Shown: piece by piece, positions 52,064-61,408 of the stretch
How positions within the stretch are numbered: the first letter of the stretch is position 1
Layout of the letters: the number at the start of each line of letters is the position of its first letter
NCBI GenBank assembly: GCA_965263285.1
Contig: CBDHHD010000016.1
Location: forward strand, 1,426,001-1,490,000
Direction: 5' to 3'
Length of the DNA: 64,000 bases
Origin: JASGCP01 sp965263285
GTDB taxonomy: Bacteria; Bacteroidota; Bacteroidia; Chitinophagales; Chitinophagaceae
The notes under the pieces: generated by a model
Told to the model about the DNA's origin: nothing
What the model saw: the letters and a program-made list of their open reading frames with translations, nothing else
Databases searched by the model: none
Translations under genes and position numbers: made by a program

Positions 52064-52831
52064 TTATGATGATGAAAGTGTATGTAATTTTAAATGACCA
52101 TTGCTAAGTTCTGCATAGGTAAAATGACTAATCCAATCACCCAAATTGACATAAGATGATTGAGATGATAAAGATATATGAATAGGATAATGACGATGCC
52201 CAAAAATAAAATAATGAATTGAAGGGTCTTTTTTAATTTGTTCTTTTGCAAAAAGTACTAACCATTCTTTGTCGTCCCCTAAAAATACAGGAGAAGATAA
52301 TGATTTCTCGCTTTCGGCTTTGCTCCTCCTACTAACTTTATGAGCAATAAAAAATATAATAGAAGAAGGTAAAATACTAAACAGCCATTTACATAAAGGG
52401 TTTTTAAAAATAAATTTCTTTAAATATTTATATCCAAAATCATTGGGGCCTAGTCCATCTCCATGTCCTATAAATATTTTTTTTCCTTGTTCTTCCATGA
52501 TAATGGGTCCCTTATGTACTTGCATACCTAACTCTTTTTGAAAATAATCTTTTATCCACATATCATGATTACCTGTAAAAAAATGCAATCTAATTCCTCT
52601 ATCGCTTAGAGATGCTAATGTGCCTAATATTCTTGTAAAACCTTTAGGTACAGTGTGTTTAAATTCAAACCAAAAGTCAAACATGTCTCCTACTATATAT
52701 ATATCTGATGCTCTATCTTCTATACTAAGTAGAAAAGAAACTATTTTTTTTTCTCTTTTTATGCTCTCCTCATAAGAAGGGATTCCTAAATGAAAATCAG
52801 ATAAGAAAAAAATAGATTTGTTGTTAAACAT
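52064..52831 (-). CDS. lpxH: UDP-2,3-diacylglucosamine diphosphatase (LpxH-type)
   Basis: 255 residues, a metallophosphoesterase removing UMP from UDP-2,3-diacylglucosamine in lipid A synthesis. Metal ligands: FLSDFHLGIPS near 9-19, IVGDMFDFWFEF near 45-56, FFTGNHDMWI near 80, FIGHGDGLGPND near 116 and FGHRHYPIHISLS near 210, with the extra helical insertion of LpxH proteins (KYLKKFIFKNPLCKWLF). Membrane-associated cytosolic enzyme. Consistent with lptD 1.1 kb away. First gene of a two-gene operon, exact TATCTTTG box upstream. Confidence 0.85.
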   Translation of the reverse strand: MFNNKSIFFLSDFHLGIPSYEESIKREKKIVSFLLSIEDRASDIYIVGDMFDFWFEFKHTVPKGFTRILGTLASLSDRGIRLHFFTGNHDMWIKDYFQKELGMQVHKGPIIMEEQGKKIFIGHGDGLGPNDFGYKYLKKFIFKNPLCKWLFSILPSSIIFFIAHKVSRRSKAESEKSLSSPVFLGDDKEWLVLFAKEQIKKDPSIHYFIFGHRHYPIHISLSSQSSYVNLGDWISHFTYAELSNGHLKLHTLSSS

Positions 52832-52851
52832 ATATATTCAAATAATTTCTG

Positions 52852-52859
52852 CAAAGATA
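52852..52859 (-). promoter_or_regulatory. Minus-7 box TATCTTTG for lpxH
   Basis: Exact TAnnTTTG on the minus strand 20 bp before ATG 52831. Confidence 0.5.
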
Positions 52860-52903
52860 AGAGATGCATATTTTAATTACATAAATATACATAAAATTTT
52901 GTA

Positions 52904-53337
52904 GGCTACATCCTTTTTTGAGGTGCTGGAAGCATGGATTATTACATACATATAAACATGGAAATAATAGGAAATATCTGATGAGGACTGCCCTCAGATA
53001 AAGAGCGTTACAAAACGAGGTGAGCGAAGCGACCAGCGAGAATGTGGGGCGAAGTTTTTATATATGAATCGTTATGATGAGCATAAAGTATGTACATAAA
53101 AGATAACGATGGATAAGCTCATCATAACGATTCATACAACCGCCTTCCATTCATTCTCGCTAGCGTAGCGAGCCATAGTTTTGTAGCTCTTTATCTGCAG
53201 GCTTGATTTTTTCTTTGTTTCTTTCTTTTGTATTAAGACAAAAGAAAGAAAAAGATATAAAAAAACGAGTATGAACCTATACATGAGTAGTTGCCATTTA
53301 TTAAAAACCTCTTAGCACCTTAAAAAAGGATTTAGTC
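52904..53337. mobile_element. GGCTAC-type foldback element
   Basis: Left end GGCTACATCCTTTTTTGAGG, core with small deletions (GTGGGGCG for GTGGAGGCGG, CATACAACCGCCTTCC), right end CTTAGCACCTTAAAAAAGG then ATTTAGTC. The right end is of the short-variant kind, so left and right halves have different origins. No target duplication. Confidence 0.8.
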
Positions 53338-53347
53338 TTATATTAAA

Positions 53348-53900
53348 GGCATAACTAAATTTAGTGTGAGGGAGTACGCAAAGATACAAAATAAAATGGA
53401 TATTTGTAAAAACAATATGGGTTATATCTTTTTTTGAGGTGCTGGAAGCATGGATTATTACATATATATAAATATGGAAATAATAGGAAATATCTGATGA
53501 GGACTGCCCTCAGATAAAGAGCGTTACAAAACGAGGTGAGCGAAGCGACCAGCGAGAATGTGGAGGCGGAAGTTTTTATATATGAATCGTTATGATGAGC
53601 ATAAAGTATTTGCATAAAAGATACCTATGGATAAGCTCATCATAACGATTCATACCTAACCGCCTCCCCTTCATTCTCGCTAGCGTAGCGAGCCGTAGTT
53701 TTGTAGCTCTTTATCTGCAGGCTTGATTTTTTCTTTGTTTCTTTCTTTTGTATCAAGACAAAAGAAAGAAAAGGATATAAAAATAAATGATGAACCTATA
53801 TATGAGTAATTACAAAAACATAAATATCCCCCAGCACCTCAAAAAAAGATGTAGCCTTTTAGTAAACTAAATTTTTCCTCACACTAAATTTAGTTATGCC
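53348..53900. mobile_element. GGCATA-type composite foldback element, intact
   Basis: Perfect 24-bp terminal repeats and perfect 8-bp duplication ATATTAAA (53340-53347 and 53901-53908). Only ten bases separate it from the element at 52904-53337. It lies between lpxH and lptD, 58 bp before the lptD start. Confidence 0.92.
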
Positions 53901-53936
53901 ATATTAAAAATATGTTAAAATTAAAAATAAAACAGT

Positions 53937-53944
53937 TAAATTTG
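53937..53944 (+). promoter_or_regulatory. Minus-7 box TAAATTTG for lptD
   Basis: Exact TAnnTTTG 14 bp before ATG 53959, only 28 bp beyond the right target duplication of the foldback element. The upstream half of the promoter region is therefore new sequence. Confidence 0.55.
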
Positions 53945-53958
53945 TAATTATATTACTT

Positions 53959-56900
53959 ATGTTATTAAAAAAGAATCTTAATAGCTTTTGTTACTTATTT
54001 ATTACTCTTTTCTTATTAATTCAATTGGGAGCTTGTTACCATCAATTATATAAAAAAGATAACACTCCCTTATTGGCATCTGTGACAAATGGTAAGTTAT
54101 ATGAAAAAAAACAAAGAAAAAGAAAAGATATCACAATAATGCATGTTAATCGTTTTCATGAAACAATATTGCCTACGCTATCTTCGGTAATTAATAACAA
54201 TGGTTTTCATCTTCCTTACTCTCGCTGGATGCATAGGATATTTATATCATACCCTATTGATTATGATACACTTAAAAACATATACCAGTTGCCACTTTTC
54301 TATACCATAGCACCTATTCCAGTTGAAAAAAATTATATACATAACCCTACTTTTAGTACATTAAAGCTTATTACTGCCAATGAATTATTAGGTAAAATAG
54401 TTACTCTTGCATTATTAAATAACAAATCGTATCAAGTGATTCATCCGGGTATGTTAGGTAATTATAATCCTTCTGCAATAGTAATCATATCAAAAGACAG
54501 CATGCATAGAAGAGATAGTATTATAAACAAGAGAATGCAAATAGAAAAATTAAAAAGAGATAGTGCGTTATTTGCTTCTAATGGTATAGAAGATATTGTA
54601 AGTTATTCATCTAATGACTCTGCCGTATTAAATGTTCCATCAAAAATGTTCTATTTATATGGTAAATCAAAAGCCGATTATAAAGATATTGGCATTAATG
54701 CGAGGGTAATTGCTTATAATCAAATAACACAAAATATAAGTGCGTATGGAGGGGGTGGTGATACAACAGGAAATCCACTTAATAAAGCAAAGTTTACACA
54801 AGGTAGCTCAAAATCGATCAGCGATACCTTACATTATAATATGGCATCAAAAAAAGGATTTACAAGAAATACTTTTTTCAACGAAGGAGATATTTTTATA
54901 AATGCCCAGGAATCAAAGAAAGAAAAAGACAATGTTATTTATATATGGAAAGGTGCTTTCACGACTTGTAATTATGATACTCCGCATTATGCTTTTAAAG
55001 CAAGAAAAATAAAATTTATTTCTAATAAAATTGCTGTATGCGGTCCGGCTACATTTGAAGTAGAAGGCGTGCCTTTGCCTATTGCTATTCCCTTTGGAAT
55101 TTTTCCTTTAAATCCCAAAAAGCATTCAGGGGTAATCATCCCTCAGTTTGCTGCCTCAGCCAACTTTGGATTGGGTTTACAAGGGTTAGGCTATTACCAA
55201 GTAATTACAGAGCATTGGGACGCTACAATAGTAGGAGATGTGTATACTTATGGCGGATGGAATTTAAACCTCATTCAAAAATATATTAAAAGATATCGAT
55301 ATAGTGGAGGACTTACCTTAAATATTCAAAACACAAGAATACTCAACGATCAAAGCAATAATATTCCAGGGCAACCACTTCCTACTTCTGAATTCACCAC
55401 TAGTAGATCTTTTCTCGTACAATGGCAACATTCTCAAGACACCAAAGCATTGCCTGGTGTTTCATTTAGTGCAAATGCTACATTTGGAAGTAATCAATAT
55501 AATCAATATGCAAACCCAGGAGTCAACAACCCTAATGTTAATTATCAAAACCAATTAAGTTCTTCCGTTCAATTTAGTAAAGCATGGAATCCCAATAATC
55601 CTGTTACTTTATCAATTAATTTAACACATAGCCAAAATAGTGTAACAAGATTAATTACAGTAAATTTTCCCTCATTAACTTTGTCTGTTAATACACTTTA
55701 TCCGTTTCAAAGCAAAAATCAGGTAGGCAATATTAAGTGGTATGAAAAATTAGGTTTTTCATATACTGGTTCTTTTAGCAATGTTGTTAATTTCTATGAC
55801 AATAGAATTTCTTTAAGAGGACTGATAGACACAGCGCAATATAGTTTTACGCATAATATACCTATTTCCATACAATTACCCAAAATAGGCCCTATTACTA
55901 TTACTCCTAGTGCTAATTATTCTCAAAATTGGACAGCACAAAGAGTTATTCTTACTTGGAATCCTCAGTCATTAAAAGTAGATACTGTGCAAAGTAGAGG
56001 TTTGTTTATTACACAATCTATTAGCCCCGCTGTAAATTTATCTACTAATTTATTTGGAACTTTTTTGTTTCCTAATGCCAGAAAGATAGTAGGTATTCGT
56101 CATAAATTTACCCCTACTTTTGGATTAAGTTACACGCCTGTATTAAACGCAAATGCCTTTAGAACAGTGCAAGTAGATACTTTTGGAAATAGACAACAAT
56201 ACAATATTTATCCCGGAGCAAATGTAGGGGGACCTGTTGCGCAGGGAAATCTTAATTTTAGTTTTACCAATGCACTACAAATAAAAGTAAGAGACAAACG
56301 AGACACAGTAAATGGTAACAGAAAAGTAAGCATATTAGATAACTTAGGCATTTCAGGAAGTTATAACCTATTAGCTGATAGTAATCAATTGAGTCCTATT
56401 AATATTCAATTAGCTACCAATGTTTTAAATAATAAAGTTTCTATTAATGCCAATGCTACATTAAATCCTTATAAATTTAATCAGTATGGCTATCAAACAA
56501 AAAACTACGCTTGGCAAGGGAATAATTTTAGCTTAGGCACTATTACTAGTGCTTCTATAGCACTAGGTACACAATTTCAAAGTAAAAAAAGATTAGGTGT
56601 TCGTGCACCAGATAGAGATAGGTTTCTTACAGAAGAAGATCGTCAATTCTTAGATTATGTGGATCGTAATCCATGGCTTTTTGCTGATTTTAATGTGCCG
56701 TGGCAATTTAGCTTTTCTTATTCTCTTAACTACACACAATCAGGTATAAACCCGGCAAATGGTAGATTGCTGTACCTTGTTACTTCAAATATATCAGCAC
56801 AAGGGAATATTTCTCTTACACCTAAATGGAAAATAGGGGCGAGTACTATTTTTGATTTTACCACTGCTCAAATTCAAAATCTAAGTCTTACTATTGCTCG

Positions 56901-57048
56901 AGATATGCACTGCTGGCAATTAAATATTACCATTACGCCTGTTGGTATTTATCGTTCTTTTACTATCTCATTTAGTCCTAAGAGTACCATACTAAGAGAC
57001 TTAAAAATTAATCGTACAAGACAATTTTATAGTAATACAGGGTTTTAG
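53959..57048 (+). CDS. lptD: LPS-assembly outer-membrane protein LptD (Bacteroidota type)
   Basis: 1029 residues. N-terminal signal (about 9-27, ending LLIQLGACYHQ, which could even act as a lipobox). Residues about 30-210 are a long segment I do not recognise. From about 218 the LptA-like beta-jellyroll: MFYLYGKSKADYKDIGINAR, DTLHYNMASKKG, VIYIWKGAFTTCNYDTPHYA, AVCGPATFEVEGVPLPIAIP, FGIFPLNPKKHSGVIIPQF. The remaining 650 residues are a beta-barrel with SYTPVLNANAFRT and a C-terminal amphipathic strand (FTISFSPKSTILRDL). The CNYDTPHY/CGP cysteines may form disulfides. It receives LPS from the Lpt bridge and inserts it into the outer leaflet. Confidence 0.85.
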   Translation: MLLKKNLNSFCYLFITLFLLIQLGACYHQLYKKDNTPLLASVTNGKLYEKKQRKRKDITIMHVNRFHETILPTLSSVINNNGFHLPYSRWMHRIFISYPIDYDTLKNIYQLPLFYTIAPIPVEKNYIHNPTFSTLKLITANELLGKIVTLALLNNKSYQVIHPGMLGNYNPSAIVIISKDSMHRRDSIINKRMQIEKLKRDSALFASNGIEDIVSYSSNDSAVLNVPSKMFYLYGKSKADYKDIGINARVIAYNQITQNISAYGGGGDTTGNPLNKAKFTQGSSKSISDTLHYNMASKKGFTRNTFFNEGDIFINAQESKKEKDNVIYIWKGAFTTCNYDTPHYAFKARKIKFISNKIAVCGPATFEVEGVPLPIAIPFGIFPLNPKKHSGVIIPQFAASANFGLGLQGLGYYQVITEHWDATIVGDVYTYGGWNLNLIQKYIKRYRYSGGLTLNIQNTRILNDQSNNIPGQPLPTSEFTTSRSFLVQWQHSQDTKALPGVSFSANATFGSNQYNQYANPGVNNPNVNYQNQLSSSVQFSKAWNPNNPVTLSINLTHSQNSVTRLITVNFPSLTLSVNTLYPFQSKNQVGNIKWYEKLGFSYTGSFSNVVNFYDNRISLRGLIDTAQYSFTHNIPISIQLPKIGPITITPSANYSQNWTAQRVILTWNPQSLKVDTVQSRGLFITQSISPAVNLSTNLFGTFLFPNARKIVGIRHKFTPTFGLSYTPVLNANAFRTVQVDTFGNRQQYNIYPGANVGGPVAQGNLNFSFTNALQIKVRDKRDTVNGNRKVSILDNLGISGSYNLLADSNQLSPINIQLATNVLNNKVSINANATLNPYKFNQYGYQTKNYAWQGNNFSLGTITSASIALGTQFQSKKRLGVRAPDRDRFLTEEDRQFLDYVDRNPWLFADFNVPWQFSFSYSLNYTQSGINPANGRLLYLVTSNISAQGNISLTPKWKIGASTIFDFTTAQIQNLSLTIARDMHCWQLNITITPVGIYRSFTISFSPKSTILRDLKINRTRQFYSNTGF

Positions 57049-57065
57049 GTTACATTCTTTTTAAG

Positions 57066-57424
57066 GGCATAACTAAATTTAGTGTGAGGAAAAATTTAGT
57101 TTACTAAAAGGCTACATCTTTTTTTGAGGTGCTGGGGGATATTTATGTTTTTGTAATTGCTCATATATAGGTTCATCATTTATTTTTATATCCTTTTCTT
57201 TCTTTTGTCTTGATACAAAAGAAAGAAACAAAGAAAAAATCAAGCCTGCAGATAAAGAGCTACAAAACTACGGCTCGCTACGCTAGCGAGAATGAATGGG
57301 AGGCGGTTAGGTATGAATCGTTATGATGAGCTTATCCATAGGTATCTTTTATGCAAATAGAGACCATAAAAAACTTTATGCTCATCATAACGATTCATAC
57401 CTAATCGCCTCATTCATTCTCGTA
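57066..57424. mobile_element. GGCATA-type foldback element, reverse orientation, 3' truncated
   Basis: Begins with an intact GGCATA end (the right-hand kind, GTGTGAGGAAAAATTTAG) and a GGCTAC end, then the core in reverse orientation; the apex carries a change (GCAAATAGAGACCATAAAAA). The element stops in the left arm at TCATTCTCG, with no second end. It lies 18 bp behind the lptD stop codon. Confidence 0.8.
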
Positions 57425-57947
57425 TTAAAAAATATAAGTAATTGATAATCAATTTTTTGAATTTTTTAAAAGTCAATTTTAGTTCGCCATTAGCTCACAA
57501 CCACATAAAAAAGTTATATTTTTTACCCCTTACCCATTTTTATGATACTTTAGCATTAAAAAAAATAAAAAACTTTTTCTTAATTTTCTTCACTTCTTAA
57601 ATATAACTTATTTATAATAAATAAGTTATGTAAAAAATACTTTTCCTTTGCTTCACTTTTATGTCACTTGGTAAGATTTTTAACCATTGCCTTTAAAAAG
57701 TTTTAACTTAGTGCATGTGTGTTCTTGGTCTTTTTAGATTATTCATTTTATTTTTAGCCTGTTGAGTAATATATTTCTGGCATGACTTAATTTATTTAGG
57801 TAAACAAAATAGTATAGAATAAAAGCAGTTTAATACACTAAATAATACTTAAAAATAGATATGGTCAATTAAATTAAATCTCCTAATGTTATTGATATTT
57901 TGTTTTAATAACCTAAATTTTATTATACCCGTTTTTTTAAAATATGG
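57425..57947. other. Gene-free AT-rich stretch
   Basis: I see no gene, terminal repeat or clear hairpin except AACTTATTTATAATAAATAAG followed by TT (57603-57625), a perfect inverted repeat AACTTATTTAT/ATAAATAAGTT. It may be a remnant of the locus to which the following ZorB-like gene belonged. Confidence 0.4.
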
Positions 57948-57984
57948 TATCTTTGTGAGTGCTCATTAAAAAATTCTTTATGCC
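57948..57984 (+). promoter_or_regulatory. Remnant GGTATA-type element end giving promoter and start codon to the ZorB-like gene
   Basis: TATCTTTGTGAGTGCTCATT then AAAAAATTCTTTATGCC aligns without gaps over 37 bp (30 matches) to the reverse-complemented left end of the GGTATA element at 8970. TATCTTTG is an exact minus-7 box, and the ATG at 57980 lies where the terminal repeat normally reads ATA. Confidence 0.6.
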
Positions 57985-58712
57985 AAAAATACCAGGAATG
58001 AAGAAAGAAAGTCATTGGATCCCTTTAGTTGATATAATGACGGTTTTAATGGTAATTTTTTTATTTATGTCTATTTCATACATGGCACTAGTACAAAAAA
58101 GACAAAAAGAATAAAATCAAATATTTAAAAATTATGAAGAATCAAAAAATGAAATATACAATGACCTAAATGAAGCATTTAAAAATGATTTTCAAAAATG
58201 GAATTTGAAACTTGACAATGACCTTTCTATAAAATTTACCAATCCTCAAGTGCTTTTTTCTACAGGGAAATCTGAAATAACACCATACTTTAAAAATATT
58301 TTAACTAATTTTCTTCCAAAATACCTTTTGGTTGTTTTGAAGGATAAATACAAAGATAAAATTGCAGAAATAAGAATTGAAGGACATACGGACACGAAGC
58401 CAATTGGGCTAACAAATGACCCATATATTGACAATATGCAACTTTCCCAAGACAGAGCAAGAAATGGTTTTAACTTTTCTGCGATCTCAAGACTGTTTCA
58501 TTCAGTTGCCACCTCCTGAAAAAGAAAGATTACAATATTGGCTTACCGCTAATGGACTTTCTTATGGACGAACAGTTGATAACGATTATAAACTTTCATT
58601 TGATAGTAAACAACCAATTGATAATGAAAAATCAAGACGGGTTGAATTTAGAATAGTAACCACAAGTGAAGCAACCATTAATGAAGCACTTAAAAATATT
58701 AACAAGAAATGA
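57980..58712 (+). pseudogene. MotB/ZorB-like OmpA-family protein, broken by a nonsense codon and a frameshift
   Basis: The reading frame begins MPKIPGMKKESHWIPLVDIM, with a MotB/ZorB-type membrane helix (TVLMVIFLFMSISYMALV) carrying the channel Asp18. TAA at 58112-58114 interrupts the same frame (KRQKE-stop-NQIFKN), which continues through a periplasmic stretch into an OmpA peptidoglycan-binding domain (FSTGKSEITPYF, IRIEGHTDTKPIG, MQLSQDRARN). An extra G near 58467 shifts the frame, and the domain ends in another frame (TFLRSQDCF, NEKSRRVEFRIVTT). Repaired length would be about 243 residues, fitting ZorB. It overlaps the MotA-like start by ATGA. Confidence 0.7.
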
Positions 58713-58879
58713 GTTTAGAAATTATAATTGGTATAGTATTCATCTTAATTGTAGCTGTTTGGGCGATTTGGTATATTATAAAAAGGACAAATAAAAATAA
58801 TAATGAGCATTTGTTTGACTTTATTCCTCATGTATTTCCTACTTTGGGAATTTTATTTACATTTGTTGGAATTGTCTAA
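58709..58879 (+). pseudogene. N-terminal remnant of a MotA/ZorA-like proton-channel protein
   Basis: 56 residues: one membrane helix (EIIIGIVFILIVAVWAIWYI) and the start of a second block HVFPTLGILFTFVGIV, which matches the TLGILGTFVGI motif of MotA/ExbB/ZorA proteins. It then stops; the remaining several hundred residues are missing. 58880-58988 continue open in another frame (RTQLDGLVNQNYITIEDI), origin unknown. ATG overlaps the stop of the MotB-like gene, so the two were translationally coupled. Confidence 0.6.
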
Positions 58880-59021
58880 TGGTGTCAAATTATATAACCG
58901 TACCCAACTTGACGGTTTGGTAAATCAAAATTATATAACAATAGAAGACATTAGTAAAATAGAAACACAAAGAATGCTCCGAATATAGTTGACATTTTTC
59001 GTAGTAAATTTGTATTTTTTG

Positions 59022-59090
59022 TGGCTAAATCCTTTTTTCAGGTACTGAGGCATAGTTTTGCATCAACAATATTGTGAAACATGACAGTTA
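59022..59090. repeat. GGCTAC-type end next to an IS481 end
   Basis: GGCTAAATCCTTTTTTCAGG followed after 20 bp by ATCAACAATATTGTGAAAC. The same order (GGCTAC-type end, then IS481 end) occurs at 21461-21530, so both may derive from one ISAon1 element that had received an IS481. Confidence 0.55.
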
Positions 59091-59165
59091 CAAAAGATAC
59101 AACCTCTTTTTTTTGATACAAAAGATAAACATTTACTATGTAACATAAGTGCAAATTAACTCATA

Positions 59166-60434
59166 CTACATTCCTTCATGTGTTATATTAACCTCTGATT
59201 TTCTGTATCGGTATGAAAATAAAAATACAATTATATAGCAAAGGATAGGTATTATATAACCTAATTGTATATTCTCTGTAACATCAGAAATGGCAGCCAT
59301 AAAAAACGGGAAAAAAGCACCTCCAACAATAGACATTACAATAAATGATGATGCATATTTTTCTTGATATTTATTTAATCCTTCAATACCTAAACTAAAA
59401 ATAGTAGGGTACATAATAGACATGAAAAAAGGAGTAGCTACTAAACAATACAAAGCAAGTGGGTTATGCCATAAAACAACTGCAAAAAAAGAAAGTGCAA
59501 TATTAATAATTGTAAAATATAATAACAATTTTACTGGTTTAATAAATGACATCAAAAAGGTACCCACTATTCTTCCAACTAAAAAGCCAATTAATGATAA
59601 TCCCCATACAAATGCGGCAGTTCTTGGTGGCATATTTATTACCTGATTTGCGTACTTTATAAAAAAACTACCTGTACCTACTTGAACACCTACATATACA
59701 AATTGAGCCAATATTGCCCATCGCACTTTTGTTATTTTTAATACACTAAAAAATGAGCCTTTAGGTACTATACTATTTGTTTTAGATACTTCTTTAGATA
59801 ATTGATCGTCTCCTACATTCTCTTTATTAAAATGAGTAAATAAAAAACATAGTAATAGGGTTATCACAATAGTGCCTATAATAATATAAAGTGACATAAG
59901 AGAATTAGCTCCTTTGTCTATTTTGCCTGATGTAACATGATGATTTGTATTAGTAAAAATAAAATAACCTCCTATGATAGGAGTAATGGCTGATCCAAGT
60001 CCATTAAATGTTTGTGCAAAGTTAAGTCGTTGTGTTGCCTTTTCAGTACTCCCAAGTTTAGTTATAAATGGATTTGCTACAGTTTCTAAAAAAGTAGCTC
60101 CTGCTGCTGTACAAAAAAAAGCAATAAGAAAAAATATATAACTTGCAAAATAATCGGCACTTGCAGTTAAGAAATTACCCACGAGAAATAAAATGAGCCC
60201 TATTACGATACCTGTTTTATAACTAAATTTTTGCATTACCCATCCTGCCGGTAGTGCAAAAAGAAAATAAGAGAGATAGATAGAGGAATCAATAAATGAC
60301 GACTGTTTGTCCGACAAATTAAATTTCCCCTTTAAATCTGGTATCAAAATAGAGTTCATATTATGTAAAACCGCCCATAGAAAAAAAAGCGATATAACTA
60401 ATATAAGATGCCAAGCATTATATTTTTCTTTCAT
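59166..60434 (-). CDS. FucP-type MFS sugar:proton symporter
   Basis: 422 residues with about 12 membrane helices. Similar to L-fucose permease: SSFIDSSIYLSYFLFALPAGW near 44-64 and the FLETVANPFITKLGS loop with the conserved Glu near 114. The proton-site Asp of the family motif NDIL is replaced by Ser here (NMNSILIPDLK near 26). It is third in a minus-strand set with an FAH-family hydrolase and an SDR, which together suggest L-fucose or a related 6-deoxyhexose/uronate as substrate. 113 bp separate it from the FAH gene, so it could also have its own promoter. Confidence 0.82.
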   Translation of the reverse strand: MKEKYNAWHLILVISLFFLWAVLHNMNSILIPDLKGKFNLSDKQSSFIDSSIYLSYFLFALPAGWVMQKFSYKTGIVIGLILFLVGNFLTASADYFASYIFFLIAFFCTAAGATFLETVANPFITKLGSTEKATQRLNFAQTFNGLGSAITPIIGGYFIFTNTNHHVTSGKIDKGANSLMSLYIIIGTIVITLLLCFLFTHFNKENVGDDQLSKEVSKTNSIVPKGSFFSVLKITKVRWAILAQFVYVGVQVGTGSFFIKYANQVINMPPRTAAFVWGLSLIGFLVGRIVGTFLMSFIKPVKLLLYFTIINIALSFFAVVLWHNPLALYCLVATPFFMSIMYPTIFSLGIEGLNKYQEKYASSFIVMSIVGGAFFPFFMAAISDVTENIQLGYIIPILCYIIVFLFSYRYRKSEVNITHEGM

Positions 60435-60547
60435 AATAGCAAATTTTTATGTACTTCTTATAGAAATATCAAGCAATTTAATCTAACAGAACAACAAAAA
60501 TAATATATTGTTATAAATTATAACAATATATTATTTTTAGTATATAC

Positions 60548-61399
60548 TTAAATATATTTTCTTACTTTTTGTTTTGAGATACCTATTCCATCAATACCTA
60601 ATTCTACTATATCTCCATCTTTTAAATAACAAGGTGGATTGTGTCCTAATCCTACTCCATGAGGAGTTCCTGTTGAAATAATATCACCTGGGTATAAAGT
60701 CATAAATTGACTTACATAAGACACAAGGGTTGGGATATTAAAAATTAATTCAGAAGTATTACCATCTTGTTCCATTTGATCGTTTACTTTTAACCATAAA
60801 CGCAATTGATGAGGATTTTTAATTTCATCTTTGCTTACAATATAAGGACCTATAGGAGCAAAAGTATCGCAACCTTTTCCTTTATCCCATGTGCCACCTC
60901 GTTCTAATTGAAATTCTCTTTCACTTACATCATTATGTAATGTATATCCTAGTACATAGTTCATGGCATTATTTTCATCTACATAAGATGCTTTTTTTTC
61001 AATTACTACTGCTAATTCAACTTCCCAATCTGTTTTTGTGGATTTTTTTGGAATAATGATATCATCAAATGGACCTGAGAGTGCAGAATTAGCTTTTAAA
61101 AAAACAACAGGTTCTTTCGGCATCTCTGATTTTGTCTCTCTAACATGATCGGCATAATTAATTCCAATACAAATAATTTTACTTGGTTTTGCAATAGGGC
61201 ATCCTATTCTTTCTTTTGTAGGTATTAGTGGTAAAGTGCTTTTATATTTTTCCCAAATGTTTTTTATTTCTGCTATTCCATTATTTCCCAAATATTCAGG
61301 AGTATAGTCTTGAATATATCCTGAAAGATCATAATGTTTTCCATCAAATGCGATACCTGGCTTTTCATTATTAATAGGGCCGAATCGTAGTAGTTTCAT
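60548..61399 (-). CDS. Fumarylacetoacetate hydrolase family protein (2,4-diketo-3-deoxy-L-fuconate hydrolase-like)
   Basis: 283 residues. N-terminal cap (MKLLRFGPINNEKPGIAFDG), then the FAH fold: IICIGINYADHVRETK, TDWEVELAVVIEKK with the two metal Glu, NDVSEREFQLERGGTWDKGK, ISTGTPHGVGLGHNPP and LKDGDIVELGIDGIG. Fuconate-pathway members cleave 2,4-diketo-3-deoxy-L-fuconate to lactate and pyruvate; ureidoglycolate lyase is the alternative name often given. The neighbouring SDR (9 bp upstream) and FucP-type carrier favour the sugar-acid role. Confidence 0.85.
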   Translation of the reverse strand: MKLLRFGPINNEKPGIAFDGKHYDLSGYIQDYTPEYLGNNGIAEIKNIWEKYKSTLPLIPTKERIGCPIAKPSKIICIGINYADHVRETKSEMPKEPVVFLKANSALSGPFDDIIIPKKSTKTDWEVELAVVIEKKASYVDENNAMNYVLGYTLHNDVSEREFQLERGGTWDKGKGCDTFAPIGPYIVSKDEIKNPHQLRLWLKVNDQMEQDGNTSELIFNIPTLVSYVSQFMTLYPGDIISTGTPHGVGLGHNPPCYLKDGDIVELGIDGIGISKQKVRKYI

Positions 61400-61408
61400 A
61401 TATATAAT

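Noticed and set aside
52904..53900. A composite transposon formed by the two neighbouring foldback elements
   Set aside because: Only ten bases lie between them, there is no cargo, and the right-hand element has its own perfect 8-bp duplication, so they are independent insertions.
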